A stretch of 64,000 bases of DNA from Tangfeifania diversioriginum (GCA_945873105.1 CAMCBW010000021.1:1-64000), one strand, 5' to 3'. Positions 17,319 through 27,420 are shown, counted from the first letter of the stretch. Numbers and translations: made by a program. Notes: a model not told the origin generated them from the letters alone.

Positions 17319-18125
17319 ATGAGAAATGCGATTACTGCCACTCTCTTCTTACTGGTTTTTCAACTTAACCTGATGGCCCATAAGCCACAGCTCTTCCTGC
17401 TGGCCGGACAAAGCAATGCAGTGGGACCGGGGGATTCATTGACCAGCGTGAAGTGTTTGCCCAATACTGCGTTCGAATTTGATGCGGCTGCCAATGACTT
17501 TGTACCACTGAAAGATCCAGCCGGGAAAGCCTGGAAATTGTTTCATAAAGCAGGAACAGGCAGTGTGGCCCCGGCTTTTGCCAGGAGGCTGAATGAATTG
17601 ACTGGTCAGCCGGTATACATGGTTACCGCAGCGCGTGGCGGAGCCTCCTGTCACCAAAAGGCTGAGATGGGTACCTACAATACCTGGGATCGTTCGGGAG
17701 AACTTTTTGGGCAGGCAGTTGAGAAGGTGCAATTGGCAGAGGCCAAATCGAAAATTCCTTTGACAGGCATCATCTGGATGCAGGGCGAGCGCGATGCCAA
17801 TGCCATCCTGGCAGGTCAGACGACCGGTGCCGAATACCAGTTGGCCCTGGAAAGCTTGATCCTCCGTTTCAGGGAGAAATTTGGCAAGAAACTTCCCTTT
17901 TACATCGTGCAAACAGCTTACCAGCAGGACAAGGCACCCGATGGATGTGAAGCCGTAAGGATTGCACAGCTGGCTGTGACCCAAAAAATGAAGGGAGTCT
18001 ACCTGGCCTACGGCGAAACCGGTGAATTTGCCCAGCGCAAATGGTTCAGGGACATCGTCCATTACAACCAAACTGCCTTGAATGACATTGGTACGAAGGT
18101 GGCAGAATTTGTAATTGGCAAATAA
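17319..18125 (+). CDS. secreted SGNH carbohydrate esterase, CE6-like
   Basis: A 268-residue esterase with signal peptide (about 1-20). It has the SGNH/SASA nucleophile motif LLAGQSNAVGPGD with Ser32, the WMQGERDA block and a C-terminal RDIVHYNQ carrying the catalytic Asp/His. The architecture fits carbohydrate esterase family 6 (acetylxylan esterase) and related sialate-O-acetylesterase-like proteins. It should remove O-acetyl groups from a plant glycan so that the neighbouring glycosidases can act. It lies 14 nt after GH127 and is co-transcribed. Confidence 0.87.
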   Translation: MRNAITATLFLLVFQLNLMAHKPQLFLLAGQSNAVGPGDSLTSVKCLPNTAFEFDAAANDFVPLKDPAGKAWKLFHKAGTGSVAPAFARRLNELTGQPVYMVTAARGGASCHQKAEMGTYNTWDRSGELFGQAVEKVQLAEAKSKIPLTGIIWMQGERDANAILAGQTTGAEYQLALESLILRFREKFGKKLPFYIVQTAYQQDKAPDGCEAVRIAQLAVTQKMKGVYLAYGETGEFAQRKWFRDIVHYNQTALNDIGTKVAEFVIGK

Positions 18126-18220
18126 TTGACAGATGACTCCATTCGCTTGAATTACCAACAAGGATTTATTTTAGATAACTGTTTTATAAATATCTACGCT
18201 CACAATTAAACTTGAATGCA

Positions 18221-19648
18221 ATGAAAAAAAACCTCAATTTCCTCGCAGCGCTCCTCCTGCTGCTGACATTCACCTCCGGCAGCCTGTTGGCCGAAATCAA
18301 ACTTCCTGCCATCTTCTGCGACAACATGGTACTGCAACAGCAGACGGAGGCAGCAATTTTTGGCATGGCTACCAAGAACGCCTCTGTCAATGTTTCCACC
18401 TCCTGGAACCACAAGAGCTACAGCACCAAAGCTGCTGCCGATGGAAGCTGGAAGGTTAAAGTTGCTACTCCCAAGGCGGGTGGTCCCTATGAGGTCACCA
18501 TCAGTGACGGGAAAAGTGTAAAACTTAAAAACGTATTGATCGGAGAGGTCTGGATCTGTTCGGGCCAATCGAACATGGAGATGCCGATGAAAGGTTTCCG
18601 GAATCAACCCATCGCAGGTTCAGGAGAAGCGATTGCATTTTCATCCAATCCGAATATCCGGTTGTTTACCGTTAAAAAAGCAGCCAATCTGGAGCCACAA
18701 GTCAATTTTGAGGGCAGCTGGAGCCTTTGTGAACCAGCCAATGTCGTTGATTTCAGTGCCACAGCCTACTTCTTTGGCCTGATGCTCAACAAGGCGCTGC
18801 ATGTCCCCATCGGCTTGATCAATACCAGCTGGGGAGGTACCCGCATCGAGCCCTGGATCAGTGAAAGTGGCTGCAAAAATTTTGCATGGGTAAAGATCCC
18901 TGACAAGAAACCTGTCGAGAAACTTTCCCAACAGACACCTACCGTATTGTTCAACGCCATGGTCAATCCGATGGTGGGATATGGGGTGCGTGGAGCCATC
19001 TGGTACCAGGGAGAGTCCAACCGCAATGAGCCTAATGAATATGCCAAACTGATGCCAGGACTGATCGAAAACTGGCGCTCTGTTTGGGGGATCGGTGATT
19101 TCTCCTTCTATTATGTGCAGATTGCGCCCTTCGATTATGGTCAGACTGGCCTTAACTCTGCCTACCTGCGCGAAGCCCAGTTAAAAGCCTCCACCGTTTT
19201 GAAAAACACCGGAATGGCCTGTATCATGGACATTGGCGAAAAGGATTGTATCCACCCCGCCCACAAGGAGACCGGTTCCAAACGCCTGGCCATGCTGGCG
19301 CTGGAAAAAACCTATGGAATCAAGGGAATCAACAGCCAGAGTCCGGTATTGAAAGAGTTCAAGGTTAGTGAAGGAACAGTGAAGTTGACCTTCGACAATG
19401 CCCCCAACGGACTAACCTCTTTCGGAAAGGAGCTCTCCTGCTTTGAAGTGGCGGGTGCTGCCAAAAGATTCTATCCTGCCAAGGCATTCATCACAGGAAC
19501 AGGCATAACCTTGATTTCACCTGCAGTTGCCGAGCCTGTGGCTGTTCGCTATGCTTTCCATGATTTTGTGGTGGGCGATCTCTTCAGTACCGACGGACTT
19601 CCGGTTTCCTCCTTCCGCACCGACGACTGGGAGCCGGTAAAGAACTAA
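18221..19648 (+). CDS. secreted sialate O-acetylesterase-type carbohydrate esterase
   Basis: A 475-residue protein from ATG 18221, where the signal peptide MKKNLNFLAALLLLL begins; a TTG three codons upstream is a weaker choice. The opening LPAIFCDNMVLQQ is typical of bacterial sialate O-acetylesterases, followed by the nucleophile motif SGQSNMEMP with Ser117, NTSWGGTRIEPW and WYQGESN, with the His/Asp region at CIHPAHK. Enzymes of this type deacetylate sialic acid or, in plant-glycan loci, acetylated xylose or pectin residues; the second is likelier here. Next to a CE6-like gene it gives two different deacetylases in one operon. Confidence 0.9.
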   Translation: MKKNLNFLAALLLLLTFTSGSLLAEIKLPAIFCDNMVLQQQTEAAIFGMATKNASVNVSTSWNHKSYSTKAAADGSWKVKVATPKAGGPYEVTISDGKSVKLKNVLIGEVWICSGQSNMEMPMKGFRNQPIAGSGEAIAFSSNPNIRLFTVKKAANLEPQVNFEGSWSLCEPANVVDFSATAYFFGLMLNKALHVPIGLINTSWGGTRIEPWISESGCKNFAWVKIPDKKPVEKLSQQTPTVLFNAMVNPMVGYGVRGAIWYQGESNRNEPNEYAKLMPGLIENWRSVWGIGDFSFYYVQIAPFDYGQTGLNSAYLREAQLKASTVLKNTGMACIMDIGEKDCIHPAHKETGSKRLAMLALEKTYGIKGINSQSPVLKEFKVSEGTVKLTFDNAPNGLTSFGKELSCFEVAGAAKRFYPAKAFITGTGITLISPAVAEPVAVRYAFHDFVVGDLFSTDGLPVSSFRTDDWEPVKN

Positions 19649-19660
19649 GATTAAAGGTCA

Positions 19661-19719
19661 CGCAAAGTCGCAATGTACGCAAAGGGGCCTTTTTTCTTTG
19701 CGGTCTTTGCGTCTTTGCG
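19661..19719. repeat. inverted repeat, cgcaaag type
   Basis: The arms 19661-19684 and 19696-19719 pair at 20 of 24 positions and are built of cgcaaag units, with a gggcctttttt centre. It is a Bacteroidota-style palindromic intergenic repeat between two co-directional enzyme genes, and could also attenuate transcription or stabilise the upstream mRNA. Confidence 0.65.
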
Positions 19720-19759
19720 CGACAAATTGTTGATTGATAATCTAATATAAATTTCTTAA

Positions 19760-20902
19760 ATGAAGCTCAAGTCTTGTCAACCGATCATATTGTTTGCCTT
19801 TCTGCTGCTTTTTGGTCAGACGGGTTTCGCTCAAACTGCAAAATCAACCGAAAAAGGGAGCCTTACCTCCATCGAAGAGCTGGACCTCCAGGCCATGGTT
19901 CAGCCGGTGCCGCTGGCCAACCGTTTCATCGATCCCGGCTATTATGTTTGGTGCGGATCGGTAACCAAAGGCAAGGATGGCAAATTCTACATGCTCTATT
20001 CCCGCTGGCCACTCGAACATGGCTTTTATTCATGGCCAGTCACTTCAGAGGTGGCAGTGGCGGTTGCCGCAACTCCGGCCGGACCTTTCAAACACCTGAA
20101 AGTGGCGCTGCCTGCACGAGGTACCCAATTCTGGGATGGTTCTGCAACCCACAACCCTGCGGTGGTCAGTTACAAAGGCAAATACTACCTCTATTACATG
20201 GGGACCAGTTCGACAGCCGAAATCAAACAGCCGGTTCCTTCGAGCGGAAACTGGTGGTACTACCGCAACAGCCAACGTATTGGGATGGCGGTAGCCGACT
20301 CCCCGGATGGTGAATGGAAAAGGTTGGATCAACCGGTTTTAAGTGTCAGTTCCGATTCGACGGCCCATGATGCATTGATGGTTTCCAATCCTGCTGCCTG
20401 TTTCAACGACAAGGGTGAGGTGATCCTGTTGTACAAGCAGGTTTGTAAAAATGGCAAGATCAATGGCGGACAGGTAAGGTTCGGGGTGGCTTTTGCCAAA
20501 TCTCCCTACGGACCCTATTCAAAATACCATCAAACCATCTTCGACGCAAGGGATGGTGCCAAAGAGTGGATGGTTGCCGAAGATCCATTTGTCTGGTTCC
20601 AGCAGGGTACCTATCTCGCCATCGTGCGGGATGTGGTGGGGAAATTTACCGGCGACAGCGGTGCTTTTGCCCTGATGATTTCCAAAAACGGGAAAGATTG
20701 GGCTCCGGCCAAACACCCCAAGGTGATTGGCAGTACCTTTTTCTGGCAGGATGGCACACCCAGCCTGTCCAAGCTGGAAAGACCCTGCCTCTATTTGGAG
20801 GATGGTATTCCAAAATATTTGTATGGTGCCAACCGCGCAGACAAGGAGCAGCGGTTGAGTTTCAACGTGGCGGTGCCATTGAAGTTTGATGGCAAAAAAT
20901 AG
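19760..20902 (+). CDS. secreted five-bladed beta-propeller glycosidase, GH43-like
   Basis: A 380-residue protein with signal peptide (about 1-25). Repeated blade motifs of the GH43/GH117 type are visible: DGKFYMLYSRW, THNPAVVSYKGKYYLYYMG, VSNPAACFNDKGEVILLYK, AEDPFVWFQQGTYLAIV. These five-bladed propellers typically hydrolyse arabinose, xylose or galactose linkages. I cannot place the three catalytic acids with confidence, because the opening does not have the common DPxxxxxDGxYY layout, so family membership is looser than for other enzymes here. Its place between esterases and GH95 supports a role in side-chain removal. Confidence 0.7.
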   Translation: MKLKSCQPIILFAFLLLFGQTGFAQTAKSTEKGSLTSIEELDLQAMVQPVPLANRFIDPGYYVWCGSVTKGKDGKFYMLYSRWPLEHGFYSWPVTSEVAVAVAATPAGPFKHLKVALPARGTQFWDGSATHNPAVVSYKGKYYLYYMGTSSTAEIKQPVPSSGNWWYYRNSQRIGMAVADSPDGEWKRLDQPVLSVSSDSTAHDALMVSNPAACFNDKGEVILLYKQVCKNGKINGGQVRFGVAFAKSPYGPYSKYHQTIFDARDGAKEWMVAEDPFVWFQQGTYLAIVRDVVGKFTGDSGAFALMISKNGKDWAPAKHPKVIGSTFFWQDGTPSLSKLERPCLYLEDGIPKYLYGANRADKEQRLSFNVAVPLKFDGKK

Positions 20903-20938
20903 TTTTAATTGTATAAAACAAAATTTTGGGATAGTAGG

Positions 20939-23119
20939 ATGAAAAATAGGGTATTGACAATTGTTCTTCTTCAATTTGTTTTCGCCGGATGGTTGTTTGG
21001 GCAGTCTCCGCAAAGCGGGCTGAAACTTTGGTACACCAAACCTGCCGAAAAATGGCTGGAGGCCCTGCCCATTGGCAATGGCAGCCTGGGGGCCATGATT
21101 TTTGGCGGAGTGGGACAGGAGCACCTCCAGTTCAACGAAGAGAGCTTGATCACCGGTACCACACAAATTGTGGGATCCTATCAGCCTTTTGGCGATCTTT
21201 ATCTGGATTTTCCGGGATTGAAGGCCGAAAATTACAAAAGAGAACTCAATCTGGAGGATGGAATTCATCAGGTTAGTTTCACCGCCAGTGGTGCAAACTT
21301 CCGGCGTGAAAGCTTCGCCAGCTATCCCGATAAGGTGGTTGTCATTCACCTGAGTTCTGACAATAAGGGCAAGATATCGGGCAAAATCAGGTTGAAGGAT
21401 GCCCACAAGGCTGCCACGGTGGTCTCTGGAAATAGCCTGCGGGCTGCCGGAAGGCTTCCTGAAAACCAGATGGAATACGAATCACTGGTAACCGTAAATT
21501 ACCATGGCGGAAAGCTTGTTTCGGATACCTCCGGAGTTGAAGTAAGCAATGCCGATGAGGTTACCATCCTGCTAACGGCTGGAACCTCTTTCCTCAACGA
21601 TCACCACAAGGATTTTCAGGGCGGATCACCCAGGGCAAAGTTGGAAAAAGTGATGACTGCAGCGGCTGCGAAAAGCTATTCCCAACTCCGCAAAAGCCAT
21701 GTGGCTGATTACCAAAAACTCTTCAGCAGGGTAAGCCTGAACCTGGGTGCTGACAATAATCTGCCCACCCTTGACCGGCTCAATGCCCACAAACTGGGGG
21801 CCAAAGACCCTTCCCTTGAGGCGCTGCTGTTCCAGTATGGCCGTTACCTGCTGATCAGTTCATCACGTCCCGGAAGCCTGCCGGCCAACCTGCAGGGCAT
21901 CTGGAACAACGAATTCAAGCCCGCCTGGTATTCCCAGTACACCACCAACATCAACATCGAGATGAATTACTGGCTGACAGAGCCAACCGGACTATCCGAA
22001 TGTCACTTGCCCCTTTTCGACTGGATGGAGAATTTCGCCGCAGTGCAGAAGAAATCAACGGATCCAAAACTTCAGACCAAAAAAGGGTGGATCTGCTACA
22101 GCACCAACAACATCATGGGAGGTCCTTCCACCTGGGGAATCCACCGTCCGGGCAGTGCCTGGCTCAGCCAGCATTTCTGGGAACACTATGCCTTTGGCGG
22201 GGATAAGGAGTTTCTGAAAAACCGCGCTTACCCGATGATCAAGGATATTTCAGGGTACTGGGAAGACCATCTGATCGAAATGGATGGAAAACTGGTGACG
22301 CCAGATGGTTGGTCGCCCGAGCATGGTCCGGGGAATGTCGAAGGCGACCGCACTCCCTATCCGGGGGTTTCGTATGATCAGCAAATCGTATTTGATCTTT
22401 TCAGCAATTGTATTGAGGCCTCCGAGGTCCTGGGTACAGATCGTGAATACAGTGAAAAGATTAGCAAAATGCGCGAACGTCTGCTTGGACCCCAGATTGG
22501 CAGGTGGGGACAATTGCAGGAGTGGAAAGAGGATGTAGACAAACCGGATGACCACCACCGGCACAACTCCCATCTCTTTGCCGTTCATCCCGGCAGGCAG
22601 ATCTCGCCATTGAAAACTCCTGATTGGGCCAAGGCGGCATTGGTCTCACTTAACGCAAGGGGTGATGTCAGTACCGGCTGGAGTACCGCCTGGAAAATTA
22701 ACCTTTTTGCCCGGCTTGGTGAGGGCAACAGGTCGTACGACCTTATCCGGCAATTGTTCCGTCAATGCATTGTGGAGAACCTGTTTGATACCCATCCGCC
22801 TTTCCAGATGGATGGCAACTTTGGCTACACCGCCGGTGTAGCTGAGATGCTGTTGCAAAGCCATATCAGGGAGAAGGAGCATTATGTAATTCAATTGTTG
22901 CCAGCACTGCCTTCCGGCTGGGCCGACGGCGAAGTGAAGGGGCTAAGGGCCCGGGGCGGCTTTGTCGTCAACCTGAAGTGGAAATCAGGCAAGATGGCAT
23001 CCTGTTCTGTTCAGTCGCTTCTGGGCAATGATCTGAAATTGAGCTACAAAGGAAAAGATTATTCCATAAAAACAAAGGTTGGAAAGACCTATCAGGTAAC
23101 CTCTTTTTTGTCAAAATGA
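20939..23119 (+). CDS. secreted GH95 alpha-L-fucosidase/alpha-L-galactosidase
   Basis: A 726-residue GH95 enzyme from ATG 20939 ([13 protein letters not shown] signal peptide); a frame reaching a TTG at 20909 is not needed. It shows the family landmarks [26 protein letters not shown], then [11 protein letters not shown] with Asn337 and Asn339, GWSPEHGP with Glu461, [16 protein letters not shown], and FQMDGNFG with Asp625. These match N421, N423, E566 and D766 of Bifidobacterium AfcA. GH95 inverts alpha-1,2-fucose or alpha-L-galactose linkages, as in xyloglucan and pectin side chains. It works with the GH29 at the head of the run. Confidence 0.95.
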   Translation: MKNRVLTIVLLQFVFAGWLFGQSPQSGLKLWYTKPAEKWLEALPIGNGSLGAMIFGGVGQEHLQFNEESLITGTTQIVGSYQPFGDLYLDFPGLKAENYKRELNLEDGIHQVSFTASGANFRRESFASYPDKVVVIHLSSDNKGKISGKIRLKDAHKAATVVSGNSLRAAGRLPENQMEYESLVTVNYHGGKLVSDTSGVEVSNADEVTILLTAGTSFLNDHHKDFQGGSPRAKLEKVMTAAAAKSYSQLRKSHVADYQKLFSRVSLNLGADNNLPTLDRLNAHKLGAKDPSLEALLFQYGRYLLISSSRPGSLPANLQGIWNNEFKPAWYSQYTTNINIEMNYWLTEPTGLSECHLPLFDWMENFAAVQKKSTDPKLQTKKGWICYSTNNIMGGPSTWGIHRPGSAWLSQHFWEHYAFGGDKEFLKNRAYPMIKDISGYWEDHLIEMDGKLVTPDGWSPEHGPGNVEGDRTPYPGVSYDQQIVFDLFSNCIEASEVLGTDREYSEKISKMRERLLGPQIGRWGQLQEWKEDVDKPDDHHRHNSHLFAVHPGRQISPLKTPDWAKAALVSLNARGDVSTGWSTAWKINLFARLGEGNRSYDLIRQLFRQCIVENLFDTHPPFQMDGNFGYTAGVAEMLLQSHIREKEHYVIQLLPALPSGWADGEVKGLRARGGFVVNLKWKSGKMASCSVQSLLGNDLKLSYKGKDYSIKTKVGKTYQVTSFLSK

Positions 23120-23160
23120 ACGAAATTAGTTGATCGATGGGGAATAAAATAAGATCAGAT

Positions 23161-23197
23161 AAACTCATAACACATAACTCATAACTCATAACTCATG
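23161..23197. repeat. short tandem ataactc repeats over the start of the GH9-like gene
   Basis: Overlapping aactcata/ataactc units occur four times immediately before and into the ATG at 23195. They replace a normal leader and leave no obvious ribosome-binding sequence. Confidence 0.7.
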
Positions 23198-25138
23198 AAA
23201 TCACTCGCGCTTGTTTTGATCCTTGTATTTTTTGCCTGCTTCCCCTCTTTGGCACAGACCAATGTGCCTCCCCCTGTCAACAAACCTTTTGTCAACCAGG
23301 CCGGCTACAACCTGGGTGAAGCAAAGCGATTTGTCTGCTATGGAGCACCCGACAACACCCCATTCAAGATCATCCTTGCAAAAACTGATCAAATCGTATT
23401 CGGCGGAAAAATTCTCAACAGCCAGGGGTATTTTACAGAATTCAATCCGGTTTCTGCCGGTGACGAATATGTAGTGGAGGTGGATGGTAGAGGTCGGTCT
23501 GTTCCCTTCTGGATTGCTGATCACCTGATGGAAAAACTCTCCTCCAAGCTGGCGTACGACTTTTTTGTAGATGTCCGGGGTTATGAGGATCTTGGTAAAT
23601 ATGACATGTCAAAGGTATATGGTGGCGGGCCCTCCCGCGACGGAGGTGCCTATGGACTTGAAACAGTTTTTGAGGTATTGCAGTATGCGGCCAATCCGGC
23701 CCTTTACGACAACTGGACAACAGAGCTGGGCGATAAAAAGGTGGCCGACCTGATCGATCTGATCCTTTGGCATGCCGAGTTTGCCTTCAAATATGTCGAT
23801 TACAACGGTCCAACCGGATACAGGCATGGGTCGCTCGGTTACGAAGGCCAGCCAAGGATGAATTACGACTACTGGAACTCCCTCGACCAGCTGGCAGCTG
23901 TCTGTGCCGCTTACCATACCTTCCTGAAACCCTACCTTCCGGCCGAAAAGTACCGGCAATACCGCAAGGTTTGTCTGGACAACTGGGAAAAATATGACCG
24001 TCACAAGGTGGTTCGTTTCTGGACCTACAGTACCAAATGGGTAGACCTGGGATTCCAGGAGTTCAACGAAATGGGTAATGCCTTTGGCCAGTCGGTGTTC
24101 AGCAACCTTTTTATGTATCTCAGTGAGAAAAACGAAAAGGATGGCCAGCCGCAAAAATTTCTAAAGTATGCACAGGAGAGTGCAATGGATATCCTGACCA
24201 ACTGGGATTTCAACAATCCGCGCCACATGTGGTGGATCCGCAACGCCGAGCACATTACCCCACAGGCACTTGCCTTTTTTCTGATGGCTTCACCTGAAAA
24301 TGCACCCATGGGTACCAAAGAGAAACTGGCAGCATGGTCGCTGCACATCAAGCAAAGAAGCAACAATTTTTGGAGGTACCGCATGCACAGTGACACAGAA
24401 TGGGCACATACCAAAACCAAGGAGTTGGGAGGAGCTCCCGCGCTGGGTGGCTCAATGTTTGCAGTGGCCCACCTATTGAACGATCCAGCCTTACGGAGCC
24501 TCGCCTGGGCCCAGGTTGATTTTGTCTTTGGGGTGAATCCGGTGGGAGCTCATCTGAGCAACAAAAGCGAGGAGCGGGTAAAGATTGGTGGTTTCTGGGC
24601 AGGGGTAGAGGAGGGTTGGCCGCAGGCGCATCCCGATGGTTATGGCCGGCTCGGACTGGTACGCGGGACCCTGGATGGTACGCCGCTCGACAGTCAGTTT
24701 CCGATCGCAAAGCAGGTGGAGAAGATTGTGGGGGAGAACAATGGACAAGTATTTGGTAAAAATGCCTATGCTACGGAGGGTTGGTGCGTTTCCAACCGGG
24801 GCTGGGAGGCTACCACCACCTTCTCCACACTGGGAAGCCAACAACTTCGCCTGCTGGATGAGACCGGACAGAAAATTGTTAATTTAGCCAAACCTGGCCA
24901 AATCGTGACGGTTGAACTAAAAGCCGCCCTTAACCAGAATTGGGACAAGGCAGACATAGGGTGGGTTGAAATCAGGACCGGCAACGATAAAGTAAAGCTG
25001 GAGGTCACCGAAACAGGCAGCAATACCGGCCTGTTTGCAGCAAAATTCAAGATTCCGGCCGAAAAGGCAGGAGCCAAACTGGAGGCATCCTATGGGTACT
25101 TTGGGCTCGGGACCAAGGCAACCCTAAAGATTAACTAA
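23195..25138 (+). CDS. secreted GH9-like (alpha/alpha)6-barrel protein
   Basis: A 647-residue protein with signal peptide (about 1-21), an N-terminal Ig-like CelD_N-type domain (VNQAGYNLGEAKRF, residues ~28-110), a helical GH9-type catalytic domain (~115-560) and a C-terminal beta-sandwich (~565-647). GH9 enzymes cleave beta-1,4-glucan-type backbones. Odd point: the catalytic DAGD motif of GH9 is not seen; the equivalent stretch reads GGGPSRDGGAYG. A late glutamate segment (TEGWCVSNRGWEA) is present. It may be a divergent GH9 with altered specificity or a related uncharacterised family. Family call is by fold signature; activity is uncertain. Confidence 0.65.
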   Translation: MKSLALVLILVFFACFPSLAQTNVPPPVNKPFVNQAGYNLGEAKRFVCYGAPDNTPFKIILAKTDQIVFGGKILNSQGYFTEFNPVSAGDEYVVEVDGRGRSVPFWIADHLMEKLSSKLAYDFFVDVRGYEDLGKYDMSKVYGGGPSRDGGAYGLETVFEVLQYAANPALYDNWTTELGDKKVADLIDLILWHAEFAFKYVDYNGPTGYRHGSLGYEGQPRMNYDYWNSLDQLAAVCAAYHTFLKPYLPAEKYRQYRKVCLDNWEKYDRHKVVRFWTYSTKWVDLGFQEFNEMGNAFGQSVFSNLFMYLSEKNEKDGQPQKFLKYAQESAMDILTNWDFNNPRHMWWIRNAEHITPQALAFFLMASPENAPMGTKEKLAAWSLHIKQRSNNFWRYRMHSDTEWAHTKTKELGGAPALGGSMFAVAHLLNDPALRSLAWAQVDFVFGVNPVGAHLSNKSEERVKIGGFWAGVEEGWPQAHPDGYGRLGLVRGTLDGTPLDSQFPIAKQVEKIVGENNGQVFGKNAYATEGWCVSNRGWEATTTFSTLGSQQLRLLDETGQKIVNLAKPGQIVTVELKAALNQNWDKADIGWVEIRTGNDKVKLEVTETGSNTGLFAAKFKIPAEKAGAKLEASYGYFGLGTKATLKIN

Positions 25139-25293
25139 CTTGTTGACTGGCGTGGTAGAATCGGGTTTTGGACCAAAAATAGACCATTGAAAAATCAGGT
25201 AGGAGGGAGGGACTTGGATGAATGTGATTTGAATAGGATAGTTTTACAACCCACCGATCTGAAATATATCAATTTCCCACAGTAATTTAGTAT

Positions 25294-27114
25294 ATGAAAG
25301 CAGATATTGCCGCCTTTAAATTTGGTACATTGATTTTCCTTCTGCCTATCCTTTTGGCTTTAGGTATTCCAGCGGTAGCGCAAAATCCTGCTGGAAAACC
25401 AATTTTAACGGATGGTTTTGGCTCATGGAATCTCTATGGAGTTGGAAATTCTGCTGCTATTGCTGAAGAAGTTACAGTGACTGGTCAGCCATTCACCAAA
25501 GCTTTGCGCATAAATACCTATCAAAAGCCAGCTGGGAATGGTAATATTGGATTGAATATTAAAATAACTTCTCCATTGCAAAAAGGGGATGTACTCTGGA
25601 TCTCATTTAGGGCACGTTCCCTGGAAAGTCAAAGGGAAACCGGCGAATCGAACATAGAATTGCGGGTCGACCAGCTGGTAAACGGAAAATATGTTTGGCC
25701 CCCTTACCTGGAAAGAGGGGTCTCTTTTGGCAAAGCGTGGACCGAAACCAGTCTGCCTTTTGTGATCCAGAAGGATGTGAAGGTTGAAGAGGTAAAACTG
25801 GTGCTCGCATTTGATGCTTACCCACAGCGGTTCGAAATAGGCCCGGTAACATTCCTGAACTGCGGTAGCAAAGTAAAACTAGCTGATTTACCGCGCTCTG
25901 TAGTTCGTTACGAAGGAGGTGAACCCGATGCTTCCTGGCGCAAATCGGCAGCCGAACGCATCGAAAAATACCGCAAAGGTGACCTTACTTTAAAAGTCCT
26001 GGATGCCAAGGGAAAGCCCGTTCCCAATGCTGAAGTAATGCTTCGTATGAAACGCAATGCTTTTAATTGGGGCACAGCAACCAGCTCACAAATGCTGTTG
26101 GATGAAAAAAATCCGGAATCAAAAATTTACCGTGATACCTTGCTGAAGTACTTCAACCAGGTGGTATTTGAGAACGAGATGAAATGGAACGTATGGTCCA
26201 TGCAGGAACCTGAAAATAGGGGTGTCAAAACCAAAAAAGCAGTGGAATGGCTGAATACCCATCATATTCCGGCTCGCGGTCATGTGATGATTTGGCCTTC
26301 GTGGCAACATTCTCCCAAATTTCTGGCTGGTATGAAAAACGATACCGCCTCACTCCGCTCTGCCATACTGAGTCATATCCAGGAGCAAACCACTCTGATG
26401 CGGGGGCAGTTTGCCGAATGGGATGTAATAAATGAGCCTTATGCCCACCACGATGTGATGGATATCCTCGGAAGGGCTGAGATGGTGAAATGGTTTAAAC
26501 TGGCTCGAACCGGTGATCCAGGTGTCAAACTGTTCCTGAATGACTATACCATGTTTCATGGAGAAGGTGCCGAATCGCCCAGTGAGAAATTCTTCGCTAA
26601 TGTTAAATTTCTGAAGGAAAATGGCGCTCCGATCGATGCCATTGGCGAACAGGCACATATTGGCGGAACTCCGCCTTCGATCCCAAAAGTACTCGAACGG
26701 CTCGACCGGTTTGCCCAACTGGGATTGCCGATCCAGATTTCGGAGTTCGACATCAACAGCAACGACGACGAATTTAAGGCCCGTTACCTGCGTGATTTTC
26801 TGACTGCCTTGTACAGCAATCCGGCTACGGTCGGTTTTGTGCAGTGGGGGTTTTGGGAAGGAATGCACTGGTTTCCGGTGGCTGCCATGTGGAACAAAGA
26901 CTGGTCGGTACGCAAACACGGGAAAGTTTATACTGATCTGGTAACCAAAACCTGGTGGACCAACGCCGACGGAAAAACTGCCCAAGATGGAACATACCAG
27001 GTTAGGGGGTTCTGTGGGGATTATGAAGTTACGGTAAAAATAAGTGGTAAAATTGTTCAGCAAAACGTTACGCTAACGAACCAAGGCAATTCTGTATCTG
27101 TTCATTTGGACTAA
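25294..27114 (+). CDS. secreted GH10 endo-beta-1,4-xylanase-type enzyme
   Basis: A 606-residue protein with signal peptide (about 1-29), an N-terminal carbohydrate-binding-like beta-sandwich (~35-190), and a GH10 barrel (~220-560). The barrel has NEMKWNVWSMQEP, PARGHVMIWPSW, the acid/base WDVINEP (Glu381) and the nucleophile ISEFD (Glu484). GH10 enzymes cut xylan backbones with retention. The C-terminal ~40 residues (GTYQVRGFCGDYEVTV) are the usual beta tail. The stop is followed at once by the in-frame-less remnant of a beta-helix protein. A GH10 points to xylan or a xylose-containing polymer as at least one substrate of the locus. Confidence 0.93.
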   Translation: MKADIAAFKFGTLIFLLPILLALGIPAVAQNPAGKPILTDGFGSWNLYGVGNSAAIAEEVTVTGQPFTKALRINTYQKPAGNGNIGLNIKITSPLQKGDVLWISFRARSLESQRETGESNIELRVDQLVNGKYVWPPYLERGVSFGKAWTETSLPFVIQKDVKVEEVKLVLAFDAYPQRFEIGPVTFLNCGSKVKLADLPRSVVRYEGGEPDASWRKSAAERIEKYRKGDLTLKVLDAKGKPVPNAEVMLRMKRNAFNWGTATSSQMLLDEKNPESKIYRDTLLKYFNQVVFENEMKWNVWSMQEPENRGVKTKKAVEWLNTHHIPARGHVMIWPSWQHSPKFLAGMKNDTASLRSAILSHIQEQTTLMRGQFAEWDVINEPYAHHDVMDILGRAEMVKWFKLARTGDPGVKLFLNDYTMFHGEGAESPSEKFFANVKFLKENGAPIDAIGEQAHIGGTPPSIPKVLERLDRFAQLGLPIQISEFDINSNDDEFKARYLRDFLTALYSNPATVGFVQWGFWEGMHWFPVAAMWNKDWSVRKHGKVYTDLVTKTWWTNADGKTAQDGTYQVRGFCGDYEVTVKISGKIVQQNVTLTNQGNSVSVHLD

Positions 27115-27115
27115 T

Positions 27116-27319
27116 TCAACTTTATCAGCATTAACTGGCCTCAATGACCTTACAGACGATCCAAAATTTGTCAATTTATCAATCAATGGTGATAGGGCAA
27201 ATTTCACTTTGGCCAAAGGAAGTCCGGGAGTGAATACAGGTGCAACAAATCTTGCTCCGGTAAAGGACACAACAGGTTCTTCCCGACCCTCAGCAGTTGG
27301 AATTGAAAGGGGAACTTAA
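27116..27319 (+). pseudogene. remnant of a parallel beta-helix protein C-terminus
   Basis: Directly after the GH10 stop, another frame reads an open segment to a stop at 27317 with DDPKFVN, FTLAKGSPGVNTGA and SSRPSAVGIERGT. This is the typical C-terminus of right-handed parallel beta-helix proteins (pectate-lyase or choice-of-anchor-Q type, where DPKFVN and GSPAINAG precede the end). No start and no helix repeats remain. It is a decayed piece of a polysaccharide-lyase-like or adhesin gene deleted from this position. Confidence 0.55.
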
Positions 27320-27420
27320 GAATCCTGTTGCTGGATTTTGGGTTGGAATTTATTGGTATCAACGCAAAATTGCATACATAAAAATCCTTGAACGATTGTA
27401 AATTCATAAAAAAAATGAAA

